Both the position numbers and the translations under genes were made by a program. This document shows, piece after piece, positions 1-13,120 of a stretch of DNA of 64,000 nucleotides; position 1 is the first letter of the stretch, and each line of letters starts with the position of its first letter. This DNA comes from Agapanthus africanus. Its lineage: Eukaryota; Streptophyta; Magnoliopsida; Asparagales; Amaryllidaceae. Under the pieces are notes generated by a model. That model was not told the origin of the DNA and did no database searches. It saw only the letters and a program-made list of their open reading frames with translations. Where the stretch lies: positions 751,881,632-751,945,631 of the forward strand of contig CM057340.1 of NCBI GenBank assembly GCA_030015575.1, written 5' to 3'.

Positions 1-1845
1 CCAAGCTCCTCGCGGCATCTCCGATCTCCGGTCTCCTCGTCGGAAAGGGCACCACATCTTCGAATCCTTTTACGGGCTCCCGCTTCATCCGAAGCAACTC
101 GGACACGAAGTTTGCTAGTCTACGTGTCCAAGGTGATGTAGAGAATGTGTGTGATCATTTTTTCTCTTGCATCCATTGATTCTCAAGGCATGAGAGTGTA
201 TGGATGGAGGTTAAAGATGATACCATTGGTGTAAATGGTGAGATCAAGGAAGAAGAAGAAGAAGAGGTTCTTTTTCTTTTGTGTTGTGTTGTATGATTAA
301 AAGGAGAGTGAGAAGAAATAATACAAGAGCTAACCTCTTTCTTTGCTGCCCCCTCTCTCTCTTTTTATCATTTCAACACCCTAATCAATCACATAATGTG
401 ACATTTGCACAAGAAATGAGACCATGAGTCACCTATGAAGTACATGTCTCATTTAATGCACAAAATGATGAAATCCACTCACAATTTCCACCATCCAAAC
501 ATTAATCCAAATGTTTGGTCCAACAAAAAGATACAGCAACATCTAAAGTAAACTCGTGACGGATCATAAGGATACCCCTCACCTGTATATACATACCTGC
601 ATCCGCATTCCGACTGATTGCGAATACGATGAGACTAAAGTAATCCAACAAATATAATACTAGGATCCGGCTTAAACCAAAGCCCATTAGTATGATCCGC
701 CCGATCATGATCCGTGCACTACTGCACGTATATGATCTAACCCTGCCATATATCATACGGCCTCTACAACGTTTCGCCTGAAACTTGAGAAACTGTCTGT
801 GGGGGACTCTAAAGACTCGTCAATAGTTTGGCTGTGGATTTAACCACTAGCACGTCAGTGGTACTAGCTGTACATAACGGGCTACCAGGTATTGAACAAA
901 AGGGAGGTCGATGAGCGAACTCATCCTGACACCCTACTGAGCCTGTCAGTGACAATATCCGTACAGTCCGGTTCATTCATCTATGAGCATCGCATGTCGG
1001 GCCTAGGGGGTTGGTAAAAGTCAGACCCCCAAAAGCGGTACAAGTCGTGTCGGAGTGTAGCCCAGAACACCCTGAGATACTACTGAATACTTACCAGTAA
1101 ATCTCCTGCCTTGGCCAAGAACTTCGTGTAATGGCTCTCCTAGACACAGCGCGATCTCACCCCCAATATCGGGAGAGACGAAACCCCTGCCGATCCGCTC
1201 ACTGCCTCCATGTGGCTCGGGACTGTACCCAACTAAAACCTGTTTGCACGACTCCTTTGAGCCATGGTAGGGTAGTAATCAAAGCACAGTGGGAACTCAC
1301 ACGAGAGAAATGACGATCTCAGGTCGATGAACTAACCTGTACACATGTCACCAGGGAACTGCTATCCGACGTCAGGTATAATACCAACTAGCATGTTCAC
1401 GGCGAGTCCTGTCCGGTGTACTCATAACCCAATGAGCATCTGTATACATCTTAGGTGAACCAACTGACACCAATGGCTTGTGAGACCGGCCACCGCCCCT
1501 CGTCAGGGTCTCGACTGTATACACTAGTCTACTAATGGAGTATCGATGCCCAGTCTCGAAACACCTACGACTAGGGACCACTTTAAGGATGAGCTTATAG
1601 ACCCCAGCTCCCACGTATATGATCGCCATCATACTGCTGGCCGTCAAGCAAGAATCCTAAGGGCTCTACCAACGTGTAACAGTGACCTGTAATGTCACCT
1701 AAAGCATGTACACGATGATAAAGATAAACCACATAGCATACTATTATTTCGAGTAAGACTGTCCTACCGGCATAGGTCCTCCCTCAATCATTGCAATCAC
1801 GTGCCTGTGATCCAATAATTGATTCTGAGGGCACTATATCCAACA
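1..1845 (-). repeat. 3' LTR of element A (truncated by window edge)
   Basis: Aligns base for base with 7766-9610 (net equal length), differing by scattered substitutions. Its right end is tatccaaca, giving TGTTGGATA at the LTR start when read on the minus strand, a start often seen in Copia LTRs. Confidence 0.85.
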
Positions 1846-1862
1846 ATCTCCCACTTGCACTC
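1846..1862 (-). other. polypurine tract of element A
   Basis: On the minus strand this reads GAGTGCAAGTGGGAGAT directly before the LTR start TGTTGG. This is the expected plus-strand primer site beside a 3' LTR and fixes the element's direction. Confidence 0.75.
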
Positions 1863-4384
1863 AACGCTAATTATTGCGATGTCGCATACTCACAGCCCGT
1901 GTGATACCGAACATCCAACTCCTCTACTAATCAGTTTCACAAAGCCCGTTTGCGAAACTATTGCGTTCGAGGAATAGCCCCAGTGAGTGGATCCGCCATG
2001 ATGTTTCTTTCTATGTCTCTCTTTATCTCAAGTTCGTGGAGAAAGCCATCTCCCAAAATGAGCAATACCTGTCTTAGAATATGCCTGGATATCTGATGGG
2101 ACCCAGTTCATAAATGAACTCCAAATCCAAACTTTTTAGACTGTATCGTCAACTGAACTTAATCAGTATCCAGCGCCACACCCCCCTCAGTATCCGCTTG
2201 GATCACCTGTCCAAACTACTTCCCCTCGTCAGAGGGAAAACTATAACTCTGACAGCGACTCTGTCATCCAGGTCACCTTGGAAGCCTGGAATGATAACCG
2301 TCTCCTGAAAGAGGCTGTCGTTATCATATCCCTAGAACATCCACTTATGTTCTAAGACTGCTTCCGAACGTTTCTCCAGGATAGGATTAATATCAACTTA
2401 TTGCATCTAGTGCAAAAACAACATTTGGTGTGGTACTTGACATCTCATGTTCAACTCAATTACCTAAGCAAGTGATCTTCCAATCATGCACATCCCTCTC
2501 CCCTTTAGTTTGTAAGACACCTTTAGAGAGGGTGACTCCATCACCTGCAGGTACACTACTATGCCAGGAGTCGTCCATTCTAAAATACTTTTAGAATGCT
2601 GTCTAAGTACTCAGATTGGGAAACTACCCAAATCTAGATCTAAAACAATAGATCTAGTAACCAGAATGTCTGATATTATATATAAGTCCTATGTGGAAAA
2701 ACCACTGTGTGACCGATCGAAGTATAAGAATTTCACTTCTTACTCTGTGTATGTCATCCAAATACCAGGACATCACACCCTACTATCATCTTAACAGATC
2801 CATCTCCAATTCTGATGAAGTCAAACCTATGACTGTCACATCAGAAATAGATGATCTATCTCCGCTATATCTGCTTTAGTCTATAAATAGACATAAGCTA
2901 CTTGTCCACTATGCTTCCGCTGCTCCCACTGACTACGACGACCCTCTGGCAGAGTCATATACACGTATACTTCTGAAGCCGGTTCAGAACGACGCTATAC
3001 TCATCCTCCTGCCGGGTCTCATAGCCTGGAACAACAGTAGTGTCAAGTTTGGGTAAACAAGAACCTCCCTGTCACCGTCCTTGAGCATACTGAAGTACCT
3101 TTCGAGTGCCTGAGGTTACCCACCATATCTGCGGAGTGGCTAATGGAGTGTCAAACCAGATTGAATCTTTAGGTTCTTATCAAATTTTCAGTAATCGTTT
3201 GCGGTTCTGGAATCACTTCCAGTTCTACCATACTCCCACTACTGTTTTCTGAAAAAATCCATTTTTATTAAAACTGTGGCAAGTCAAGAACAATATCACT
3301 ATTGATCTTACAGATGGTAGAAAGTCAACTCTCGTCATAGCCCGGGTCAACCCACAAACAGCCATTACAGAAACGTGCCTTGAGTTATCCAGAGTCTGGT
3401 TTTAAGCATAAGCCGGACAACTCCCCGTACCTTAACATTGTTAAGATATGAACTATTCTATATCCAATATAGAAACAGAGGCACTGATTTAATTGGAACC
3501 AGATTCAAATCATGCAGCTGTCTCCAGTGCATGTCAACTAAATGGAGAGAGGCCGATCAATATTACTCAACTTAGAAATATATCCAGATATGAGTAACCT
3601 GAAAGAGAAGCAAGTTCTCATAATCATTACTATCAATTGAATACCTTACACAAGTATCTACATTTTCGATTACCTTGAAAAATCCTGATACTTGCAACAC
3701 CTGGTTCTCTACTTTATTCTTATACCTATAACTTCTCAAAACTTGGATCTTGTATTTCTACGAAACACATGTCTAAGAACTAGAGAAGTCATAAGTAAAC
3801 AGAATATAGTACGAGTACCATTGCCTCTGTCCTAATAGACACTGGACAACATACAATACTCTGTATAAGTCCCCTGAGTCTGATAACTCATTCCCTGTGT
3901 GTCGTAGGTTGAAAATTGTACTTATGGTTAAGAAGAATTACACCGCTGTTTTAATGCTCTTTACCTAACCATCCACTGATATAGGTAAATGTCATGGACA
4001 TAATTTCAAAAAGTTATATCTCACTTTATAAAAATAAACGTATAGATATATCAATTTGAAATTGGTGCATAAAAACGGATATTCAAAACCAAATATTTGC
4101 CGTCCGGCAAACAACCCAGGCGATTTCCTCAAATATCACCAATTACAACGAATCCCGATATAATGAGGATGATCACCCAATTCCCAATAACTTACTCCCA
4201 CTCATCATCTGTAAAACCATATAGATGTGAGAATCAAAACCTGGTAAATACATACCCTGGAGCAATGACTAATTGGGAAATCAGTTTTCTTTTAACAATG
4301 CACAGTGAAACTGAAACATGTAAATGTTTCGAAGGGGTATCCGGGTATTCTTAGTAATGCCTCTTCCATTATCATATTCACAAC

Positions 4385-5178
4385 TGTAACCGTATATTTC
4401 TTTGCCATCTCTCCAAATCCCTTTATATGTCTTTACTCATTACCTTCTGTACACCCGTTTAGGCTAAATGGTTTTCTTCCTTCCCTACCGTTCGGCACCA
4501 GCCTATGGTTGGGAAGAAAACTATCCAATAAGCGTAATAGGTGTACTGTCCTAATCCTAGGAGCACTCGCAACCTGAGAGAAGGTAAAGATAAAAGACAA
4601 CTGAATAAACCTTATTCCTATTTCTCCTGAACCTGAATCCATCCCCGAACTGGAACAAGTTCCTTCGAGTTCGTATATAACCATACGATAGAGTATCCAA
4701 ATAACTGTGGATCTTCGTAGTGATACGGAGTGTCCTGGAGAAATACAAAGGTGAAGTAGGAGTGGCGATGAAATACTTGGTTTGATCGTGAATAGTAGTC
4801 GCAGTTTATTTTCCCCTCTTTCTAATCCCTTTATTTGTCTTAACTTATTACCTTTTGTACACCATCGTTAGGCTAATCGGTTTTCTTCATTCCCTACCGT
4901 TCGGCACCTGCCTATGGTTTGGAAGAAGACTATCCAATTAGCGTAATAGGTGTACTGTCCTAATCCAAGGAGCACTCGCAACCTGAGAGAAGGTAAAAGG
5001 AAAAGACAACTAAATAGTCCTATTCATTTTCTCCAGAACCAGAAACCATCCTTGAATCTGGAACAAGTTCTTTCGAGTTTGTATATAACCATACGATGGT
5101 TTTATCCAATGGAAGTGGATGTTCATAATAATACGGAGTGTTCTGGAGAAAAGGGTAAAAGTAGGAGTGGCAATGATG
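4385..5178. repeat. direct duplication of about 390 bp inside element A
   Basis: Two diverged copies, about 4385-4772 and 4795-5178, share words in the same order: 'ccctaccgttcggcacc', 'gcgtaataggtgtactgtcc', 'gagcactcgcaacctgagag', 'tatataaccatacgat'. The copies differ at many sites, so the duplication is old compared with the split of the LTRs. Confidence 0.8.
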
Positions 5179-5920
5179 TATGCAACTTAGACAATCCAAA
5201 AGCCAGTGTTTTAAGAAAGTTCGGTTAACTTGGTCACTGAGTTATAGTCTAGGGTCGGGTCATGGTCGCTACCAAAGAGAGAGAGAAAAGAAACACTCTG
5301 CGTGCACTCTAACCTAGATCAGAATGGTTATCAATTTATCTAATCAGGAAACCTCCCACTGTAACCTCAAATTCTCCTCCAAACCTGAAAGAAGAATTAG
5401 TCAGGATCACCCGAGGAGTAAACCAACTCATCAGTGGGAATCGGGATCCAACTATCATCGCATGATAACGTGATGGAATCCACTCATGTTATCACACTCC
5501 AGAAGGTATGCGCATATCTGGCAAGTTTCAGTTTCTTTAGAAACTCCCGATGTGATTTTTACCCCATGCTCTTATGACCTTGACGAAGGTCAATAAATCA
5601 TAAGTCACATGTCAAGTTCTACCCGTCATTATCCAGGTTAATTTGAACCCACCCGTACAAGCCCTAGACGAAGGTCAACAAGGCTATACGACTGTCCCAA
5701 ACCAACGCATCTATCTATGCAGCAGAAAAGTAACAAATAGCTAGCATACACTATGCCATGACGAAGGCCAACAAACATAGCATGAATACTAAGTGCTACC
5801 CGTCTGAAATGACGGAGGGCTACGAATGGTTTTTGGCGAAAAACCTTTAACGTAATGAACTTGATATCGTTGAAGGAACCGGATAGCTTTTTATAAATAT
5901 AGTGGCGAAAACCTTTGCTA

Positions 5921-6145
5921 AAGAGGTCACTCCCAGTGAAGGGATCTCGGCTCTTTCCCCGTAGAATGAGGTGCAAGATATTCCAACTGAATACCACGAT
6001 GCAAAGCAAAAAGGCAATCAGCTATAGTGAAGTTATTACCCTGACGCAAACTTCTGTACAAGGGGTCACTCCCGGTGAAGGGATCTCGGCGCTTGCCTCG
6101 TCGACTGAGGTGCTGGATATTCATAACCGAATACCACTGAACAAA
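5921..6145. repeat. spaced direct repeat of about 85 bp inside element A
   Basis: 5921-6004 and 6061-6145 share 'ggtcactccc.gtgaagggatctcgg', then 'gaggtgc..gatatt' and 'gaataccac'. Copies are about 140 bp apart and diverged. Confidence 0.65.
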
Positions 6146-7557
6146 ACAAAAGAGAACGTCCTTACAATAACAGCTTTTTGAAAAATGTTCCAACAACATC
6201 AGAATAGGTTTGTTTAGCTTGCATTGATCAGAATTAATGCAGTCTCATCAATTAATCACACCACAAAAGAACGAAAATATGATATACGTATATGCCATCC
6301 GCATTCGCCACTGGGTCCCGTCATCACCCGTTAGGTTACTTAACTAACGACAGAGCGGGGACTGGACTAGCGCGGGTATAAAACATATACAACATCTACT
6401 AGTATATATATCAATATATAATAATCGCTCGAGGCGTGATAAAATGCAACATCACAGAAATGTAATAAGCATCACAGAACAATACAGATAATCTGGGATC
6501 CCCGGGTTTCATAGAGCCGCTACTGAAACCCGACGTTCCCCTGGTCGTGTGGATAGCCTATGCAATGAAATCCTAGACCCCTACGGGTGCGACAAGTTAC
6601 CCGCCAAAACCTGAAGCGAGGCAGCCCCCTACAGCAAAGTGAATGGACCACCCAGCACTTCACGGAATCCGGTAACTTGAGTACCCCTCTTTGGGTCAAC
6701 CTATACCCCCTATGAGTGCGGCGAATATCCCGCCAATTCTAGAGTAAAGCCCCCTCCGTCTCAAAGCCATGAGATGCGGGCTCGTTACCCTCTAGAACCC
6801 GGCTATCCGTGCACCCCACCGCGGGGTAATCCTAGTACAGAAAGTAAAATATATACAACGAGTACATCGACCTCAGCCCGGTCGTGCCCCAAAAGAATAA
6901 TATAAAAACAGGCAGTGACGGCAGTCCACATGTCGGACGCTCGTCCCGCAATACCAAATGTACAAATACAACCAAACTGTACTACTATTGCATTCAGGCT
7001 ATCCACCACGACAAATCCGCAACATCACAGCACAACACAGAACATCAACGTGAATGTCAGGTTCACAAATCCGTCTAAAAGAGCTATAGCAATTAGACAA
7101 GATTTACCGATCAAATGACATTCACGGTCGCAAATATAATATAAGTACTGTCAACTAACATATTTAAAATTTTTGATCGACAAAATTTCCCGAAGTGGGC
7201 CCCAAGCACAAATCTAGCACTCAAAATAATCTGGGCCAAAACTAAAAATACCAGAAACTCCAATTCCAAGTCAGAGGCCACTGTAGAAAATTTGGTGCAG
7301 TGATGGTACAAAATGGCGGTGGATCCGCGGCCAAAACATAGGTATGGCGGCGGTTTCGCGGCGCTACTGTAGCATCATGCTACCAAATTTTCTGAGATTT
7401 CTTAGAAAAGCCTGCATGTTTTTCTGCAACACTCAAAATAATTTTTCGACCAAAAAAAAAATTCGACAGAAACTTCATTTTTGAAATTGCGGTTTCGAAA
7501 ATTTTGTTCGATCGATATTTTAAATACGTTAGAATAAGCTAGTAAAGGTTAATGGCG

Positions 7558-7571
7558 TGGTTCTGATACCA
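7558..7571 (-). other. primer binding site of element A (tRNA-iMet type)
   Basis: Minus strand reads TGGTATCAGAACCA, one base different from the usual plant tRNA-iMet primer site TGGTATCAGAGCCA. It abuts the LTR whose plus-strand left end is tgtaagtct at 7572. Confidence 0.85.
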
Positions 7572-9610
7572 TGTAAGTCTATGGTAGCGCCCCGGCCGTC
7601 TGTTCGAGGCCAAAATGCGGAAACGAAAACTTTTTCAAAACTTGAAACCGGCGCTATCGCAGACTTTAATCCCGGATCGAACCATTAATCTATAACTAGC
7701 AAACTAGAGAAGGGTTAGAAAATCTATACCGATCGATCAGTGTCCTTCGGTCTTTGGCCACCAACCCAAGCTCCTCGCGGCATCTCCGATCTCCGGTCTC
7801 ATCGTCGGAAAGGGCACCACATCTTCGAATCTTTTTACGGGCTCGCGTTTCGTCCGAAGCAACTCGGACACGAAGTTTGCTAGCCGACGTGTCCAAGGTG
7901 ATATAGAGAATGTGTGTGATCACTTTGTCTCTTGCATCCATTGATTCTCAACGTATGAGAGTGTATGGATGGAGGTTAAAGATGATGCTATTGGTGGAAA
8001 TTGTAAGCTCAAGGAAGAAGAAGAAGAGGTTCTTTTTCTTTTGTGTTGTGTTGTATGATTAAAAGGAGAGTGAGATGAAATAATACAAGAGCTAACCTCT
8101 TTCTTTGCTGCCCTCTCTCTCTCTTTTCTTATCATTTCAACACCCTAATCAATCACATAATGTGACATTTGCACAAGAAATGAGACCATGAGTCACCTAT
8201 GAAGTACATGTCTCATTTAATGCACAAAATGATGAAATCCACTCACAATTTCCACCATCCAAACATTAATCCAAATGTTTGGTCCAACAAAAAGATACGG
8301 CAACATTTAAAGTAAACTCGTGACGGATCACAAGGATACCCCTCACCTGTATATACATACATGCATCCGCATTCCGACTGAATGCGAATGCGATGAGACT
8401 AAAGTAATCTAACAAATCTAATACTAGAATCCGGCTTAAACCAAAACCCACTAGTATGATTCGCCCGATCATGATCCGTGCACTACTGCACGTATATGAT
8501 CGAACCCTGCCATATATCATACGACCTCTACAACGTTTCGCCCAAAACTTGAGAAACTGTCTGTGGGGGACTCTAAAGACTCGTCAATACTTTGGCTGTG
8601 GATTTAACCACTAGTACGTCAGTGGTACTAGCTGTACGTAACGGGCTACCAGGTATTGACCAAAAGGGAGGTCGATGAGCGAACTCATCCTGACACCCTA
8701 CTGAGCCTGTCAGTGACAATATCCGTACAGTCCGGTCCGTTCATCTATGAGCATCGCATGTCGGGCCTAGGGGGTTGGTAAAAGTCAGACCCCCAAAAGC
8801 GGTACAAGTCGTGTCGGAGTGTAGCCCAGAACACCTTGAGATACTACTGGAATACCTACCAGTAAATCTCCTGCCTTGGCCAAGAATTTCGTGTAATGGC
8901 TCTCCTAGACACAGCATGATCTCACCCCCAATACCGGGAGAGACGAAACCCCTGCCGATCCGCTCACTGCCTCCATGTGGCTCGGGACTGTACCCAACTA
9001 AAATCTGTTTGCACGACTCCTTTGAGCCGTGGTAGGGTAGTAATCAAAGCACAGTGGGAACTCACACGAGACAAATGACGATCTCAGGTCGATGAACTAA
9101 CCTGTACACATGTCACCAGGGAACTGCTATCTGACGTCAGGTATAATACCAACTAGCATGTTCACTGCGAATCCTGTCCGGTGTACTCATAACCCAATGA
9201 GCATCTGTATACATCTTAGGTGAACCAAATGACACCAATGACTTGTGAGACCGGCCACCGCCCATCGTCGGGGTCTCGACTGTATACACTAGTCTACTAA
9301 TGGAGTATCGATACCCAGTCTCGAAACTCCCACGACTAGGGACCACTTTAAGGATGTGCTTATAGACCCCAGCTCCCACGTATACGATCGCCATCATACT
9401 GCTGGCCGTCAAGCAAGAATCCTAAGAGCTCTACCAACGTGCAATAGTGATCTGTAATGTCACCTAAAGTATGTACACGATGATAAAGATAAACCAGATA
9501 GCATACTATCATTTCGAGTAAGACTGTCCTACCGGCATAGGTCCTCCCTCAATCATTGCAATCACATGCCTGTGATCCAATAATTGACTCTGAGGGCACT
9601 ATATCCAACA
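7572..9610 (-). repeat. 5' LTR of element A (complete)
   Basis: 2039 bp, TG...CA ends, bounded on the left by the primer site and on the right by an unrelated G-rich spacer. The part 7766-9610 is matched by the left LTR. A CT-rich tract near 8110-8130 and GAA-rich words near 8018 are shared by both copies. Confidence 0.85.
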
Positions 9611-9655
9611 GGGAGGTGGGGACGGATGGGGTGGGGGAGGGGGTGATGTTAGAAT
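9611..9655 (+). other. G-rich tract with quadruplex potential
   Basis: Five runs of three to five G with short spacers follow immediately on the end of the element A LTR. This fits the general G3+N1-7 quadruplex pattern. No function is implied by sequence alone. Confidence 0.6.
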
Positions 9656-9840
9656 ATTTAATTTTATATTTTTTCAATCTATATCATAACTTCGGAGTTT
9701 TAATACGGTGGTAGGCATATTTCACGCTAAGCTCATTTAAGTTTGCTTTCTCAGCCCATTGGTTTCTCTTATTTACACTTCATCTATTTAAACTGAAAGC
9801 ATCAAATTTTGTTGTGTTGTAAAATGTATATATGTATGAA

Positions 9841-10035
9841 TCAAGAAAGATCGTCATCACATTTAACCGTGAAATTGGATCCTGCTTCAAATACATTCCT
9901 CATGATGTGCAATAACTCTCCAGAGTACTCAACAAATATACTCGCAGTATTACCACGTTTATTATTTTCAGGTTGATAAATTTCTGCCACTTTAACATGT
10001 GGACCAATTTCATAAGTTGTACCATCCGTAGACAT
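9841..10035 (-). CDS. small exon-like ORF, product unknown
   Basis: A 64-residue frame beginning MSTDGTTYEIGPHVKVAEIY and ending in an acidic tail (CDDDLS). The composition (IGPHVKVAEIYQPENNK, ASIFVEYSGELLHIM) looks like globular protein rather than random translation, and the flanking 9660-10190 is free of obvious repeats. I do not recognise the family. No matching exons could be picked out next to it. It could be a remnant of a host gene or chance. Confidence 0.25.
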   Translation of the reverse strand: MSTDGTTYEIGPHVKVAEIYQPENNKRGNTASIFVEYSGELLHIMRNVFEAGSNFTVKCDDDLS

Positions 10036-10189
10036 GTTGCATATATCTTATTTTCGTACCATACGAATATTATGGAAAAGATGAAAAGGATCCTTCAAAA
10101 GTGTCCATCTCCTGTTTGTCACCGTACAAAAGAATATCTTAACAAAGTGGGAGACTATAGCTATTACAATATAGTTGGCAGCTGAAGGA

Positions 10190-10830
10190 CTTTCGGATAG
10201 GATTGTATTTGGATTGGACACGGACCGCATATGAGTATTACCGTATATATCCATATTCACTTTTTGATTTCAGCTAAGGATATAATTCAGTAAAAAAAAT
10301 TCCTTCCATATTTAACAAAATCATATACGGATACAGATCGGATATGAGAGAAACAGATACGGATATGAATCAGATATTGATAAATAAATATTTAAATATA
10401 AACTAAATGAATGTAAAGTGAAAATATGAGTATTTTTAATAGAATATATTAACAAATAATTATTCACATTTATCACCTTATTATATATATATTGAAATAA
10501 AAATAATATCTATGCTTAAAATAAACAAACTAATATATCTTTAATCTTAATTTTATTATAAAAGTATTAATTAATTAAACATAAAAACATTACAAATTTA
10601 ATTTAAAATGCTATATCTAACTTAATGTGTCTATGGATATTCGTATCCGAATTCATCCGCATTCAGATAACCGGATATTTGAATCTATATATGAAAAATT
10701 TGAATAGATCTGCATCCATATTCGTCTCCGATCAGATCCGATAATATATATATTTATATCCGTATCCAAACGGATCTGAAATTGAATATCCATTTATGAA
10801 AATACCCGGATATGCGAATCTGAACGCAAC
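10190..10830. mobile_element. miniature DNA transposon-like repeat (hAT-like texture)
   Basis: Both flanks (about 10190-10380 and 10620-10830) carry many copies, in both orientations, of words built on cggata/tatccg, around a very AT-rich core (10380-10620). Subterminal repeats around an AT core are typical of non-autonomous hAT-type elements. No clean terminal inverted repeat or target duplication could be fixed, so limits are approximate. Confidence 0.4.
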
Positions 10831-11209
10831 CTTACTTTCCAGCAAAGCAACCTTATATATGGAAAGATCTTTTGAAGTAATCGGTCCAAAATATCAATCT
10901 AATCTCTCTCGAAAAGAGTTGATGCGGTGAGAAATTTGAACAGTTAAGAGTGAATTTACTAATATACTATTAAAATCATCATCGATTGTTATCAATGGCC
11001 CGCTTTGACATTCCACGACATCATGATAAACAAAGAGAAGGAACTTTGCATACCTTTATCTTAGAGAGACTGAACAAGTTACAGGTCTTGCAAGCTTCGT
11101 GACAGGGAAACATCAGTAAAGAAGACTGGCATGGTGCATGATGACAGTTCTTCAATACAACAGAACGCCATGATTGACAAACAGAAATAAATAGGGGATC
11201 AATGGCTGG

Positions 11210-11754
11210 TAGGGATGGCAATGGGGTGGGACGGGGCCGGCGACTGACTATCCCATCCCCGTCCCACATATGCGAAATCCCATCCCATTCCTGTCCTATG
11301 CCCCGTCGGGAAAAGCAATCTACCCCATCCCGCTTATCGGGGAACCCAAGTCCCCATGGGGACCTCAAAACCCCCCCCCCCCCCCCACATCATATTTCTA
11401 ATCATCCATTTTTAAGTGTTCATATTCCAATTGAAAAAACCAGCTTAATCAAAATATTCATTTTTAACCATTAAAGTTAAGTCATGTCATAAATAACTAA
11501 AAATATTAAATCCTTACAATTTGTAAAACAACCTTTAAAAAAAAAACATTTAAGTTTAAGCATCAAAACCACATGCAGATATGGCCGTAAATAATATTAT
11601 GCATAATTATCTATACCGCCGGGTTGGACGGGTCGGGGCACGGGACGGAGAGGGCAAGCTAATACCATTCCATCCCCCATCCCCTCTAATTAGAGATCGG
11701 GTTTTCTCCATCCCCGTTCTGTATCCCGGTCAACGGTCAAAATCACTGTCCCAA
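11210..11754. mobile_element. miniature hAT-like element, 'GGGATGGCAATGGG' type
   Basis: Left end tagggatggcaat and right end (reverse complement) ttgggacagtgat are imperfect inverted repeats. Both ends are full of gggacggg/cccatcccc words in both orientations and enclose an AT-rich core (11395-11610); a poly-C run lies near 11371-11387. This is the layout of a common class of plant miniature elements. An 8-bp target duplication is not visible; the right side directly meets the Copia-type LTR of element E. Confidence 0.45.
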
Positions 11755-11758
11755 TCGG

Positions 11759-12560
11759 TGTTAGATGCAGGTGTCCTTCGAGGCAATTAGTTGTAATTGT
11801 GATCTACATGTATAGAATTTTCTCGTTCGTAATAATAGTATACTATTTGGTTTTTTCTTTATTGGTATATCTTTTATTTATAATATTCTGTTTATTATTG
11901 ATTACCTATAAAGTCCATAGAATAATACTAGACTATAGGATTGTGATGTAGATCACAATAATGAGTCCCGACTAGTCGATAAGTATATTCTTAAATATTC
12001 CTAGTCATACGAGTACCGAGATAGGACATTGATACTCCGGAAGATTATTGAATATTATACTTATTCATTAGAGAGTAATGGTTGTTCTCATAGTCATCTG
12101 ATGTGGTGATATAAGAGTATCGTATGCATGTGCTTATAAATGATAAGTATACCGAACGAATCATTTTGGATTTCCATTTGGTAATTATACATAACCGTCA
12201 GATAGAAATTCATATAGGGACAACTGGTATGACTTAGTCTCCAGACCTGAGATTCGCCATAGTATCTTGCATGTGTTAAAGATTACTTTAATTACTACCC
12301 GACCACAGATCCATTTATACTGTGTATAACGGTAGTAGTTGGGTATGATCGAATACATGTAAAGGTTGTGAGGAATCAACATGGAATTCGTCTCTTCGGT
12401 ATAAGGAGAACAGTGTTGTACAGTGTGCGATATATCAGTGACCAAAAATCTCTGACCAGAGCACTAAAAATCAAATGATAAGTAGTTATCAGTTTGATTT
12501 TAAGATTACATGATAATATCAACACAATAGTTATTTGAGTTATTAAGGTTTGACAGTACT
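11759..12560 (+). repeat. 5' LTR of Copia-type element E, first half
   Basis: Starts TGTTAGATGCAGG and runs to the insertion point of the chromovirus at 12560. The second half continues at 23548. The start is chosen from the TGTTAG pattern common in Copia LTRs and is not confirmed by a second LTR copy, which is not in the window. Confidence 0.5.
12556..12560 (+). repeat. target site duplication (gtact), left copy, of element B
   Basis: gtact precedes the LTR start at 12561 and recurs at 23543-23547 directly after the LTR end. Five bases is the size made by Ty3/gypsy integrases. It proves that 12561-23542 was inserted as one unit. Confidence 0.9.
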
Positions 12561-13120
12561 TGTCACGCCCCACTTCCCAGAGTACGCTAAAATGGGCACG
12601 TGACATAACCAACCATGCTACCTATGGGTAGGAAGTATCCATCCACAGTCACATTACGGTTGTAGAGATATCAAGAACAAAATAACACTATCTAAAACAT
12701 GTCCATAATCCAAGATAACATGAGTAAATAATAAATAAATGCGGAAGCGAAAGATCCAATACAAATAACTGGAATGTATGTCCCATAATGCGGGCTCACA
12801 TCAGGAATAAAATGCAGGAAGAAAAACTAACTAATAGTGACACCTCACAGCTCAGCCTGCCGGCTGAAGTACTCCTGCTCGGACTGCAACAGCTGTACGG
12901 AATCTGGGCCATGCAAAACCCAGACGTCAGCGCGTCATGTCATCAAGTAATATAATATAAACAGGGTAACAGGCAATGCAATATAAACATGAATAAAACA
13001 AGGGTAACAATAATATGAATCAGAGCAGTGCAGGGTAGTGTGCAGTGGGTAAACTAACTGTTTTATCAGGTTATCTATTCTAAAGTCTTTGAAACCAAAT
13101 TGATAAATTATCGATATAAC

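Larger units (their letters stand above)
1846..7571 (-). pseudogene. decayed interior of element A
   Basis: About 5.7 kb between the two LTRs. Only short frames are open and none shows a clean gag, protease, integrase or reverse transcriptase. Weak RNase H-like reading near 2850-3130 on the minus strand is the only coding echo I can defend. It contains internal duplications (4385-5178, 5921-6145) and repeated 'gacgaaggtcaa' words at 5580-5775. The contrast between similar LTRs and an unreadable interior suggests a non-autonomous copy moved by another element's enzymes; this is inference. Confidence 0.5.
1..9610 (-). mobile_element. Copia-type LTR retrotransposon A (left end outside window)
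   Basis: Positions 1-1845 and 7766-9610 are the same sequence with a few percent differences, in direct orientation, and end identically in tatccaaca. A tRNA-iMet-like primer site lies just inside the right copy and a polypurine tract (on the minus strand) just inside the left copy, so the element reads right to left. Full LTR length is 2039 bp and the interior about 5.7 kb. The interior gives no long reading frame; a stretch near 2850-3130 reads on the minus strand like a heavily decayed Copia RNase H, which in Copia lies next to the 3' LTR, as here. It is broken throughout. The superfamily call is moderate; the LTR call is strong. The left target duplication is outside the window. Confidence 0.8.

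Noticed and set aside
11371-11387. poly-C run as a regulatory tract
   Set aside because: Lies in a miniature hAT-like element end that is C-rich as a whole; simple slippage is enough.
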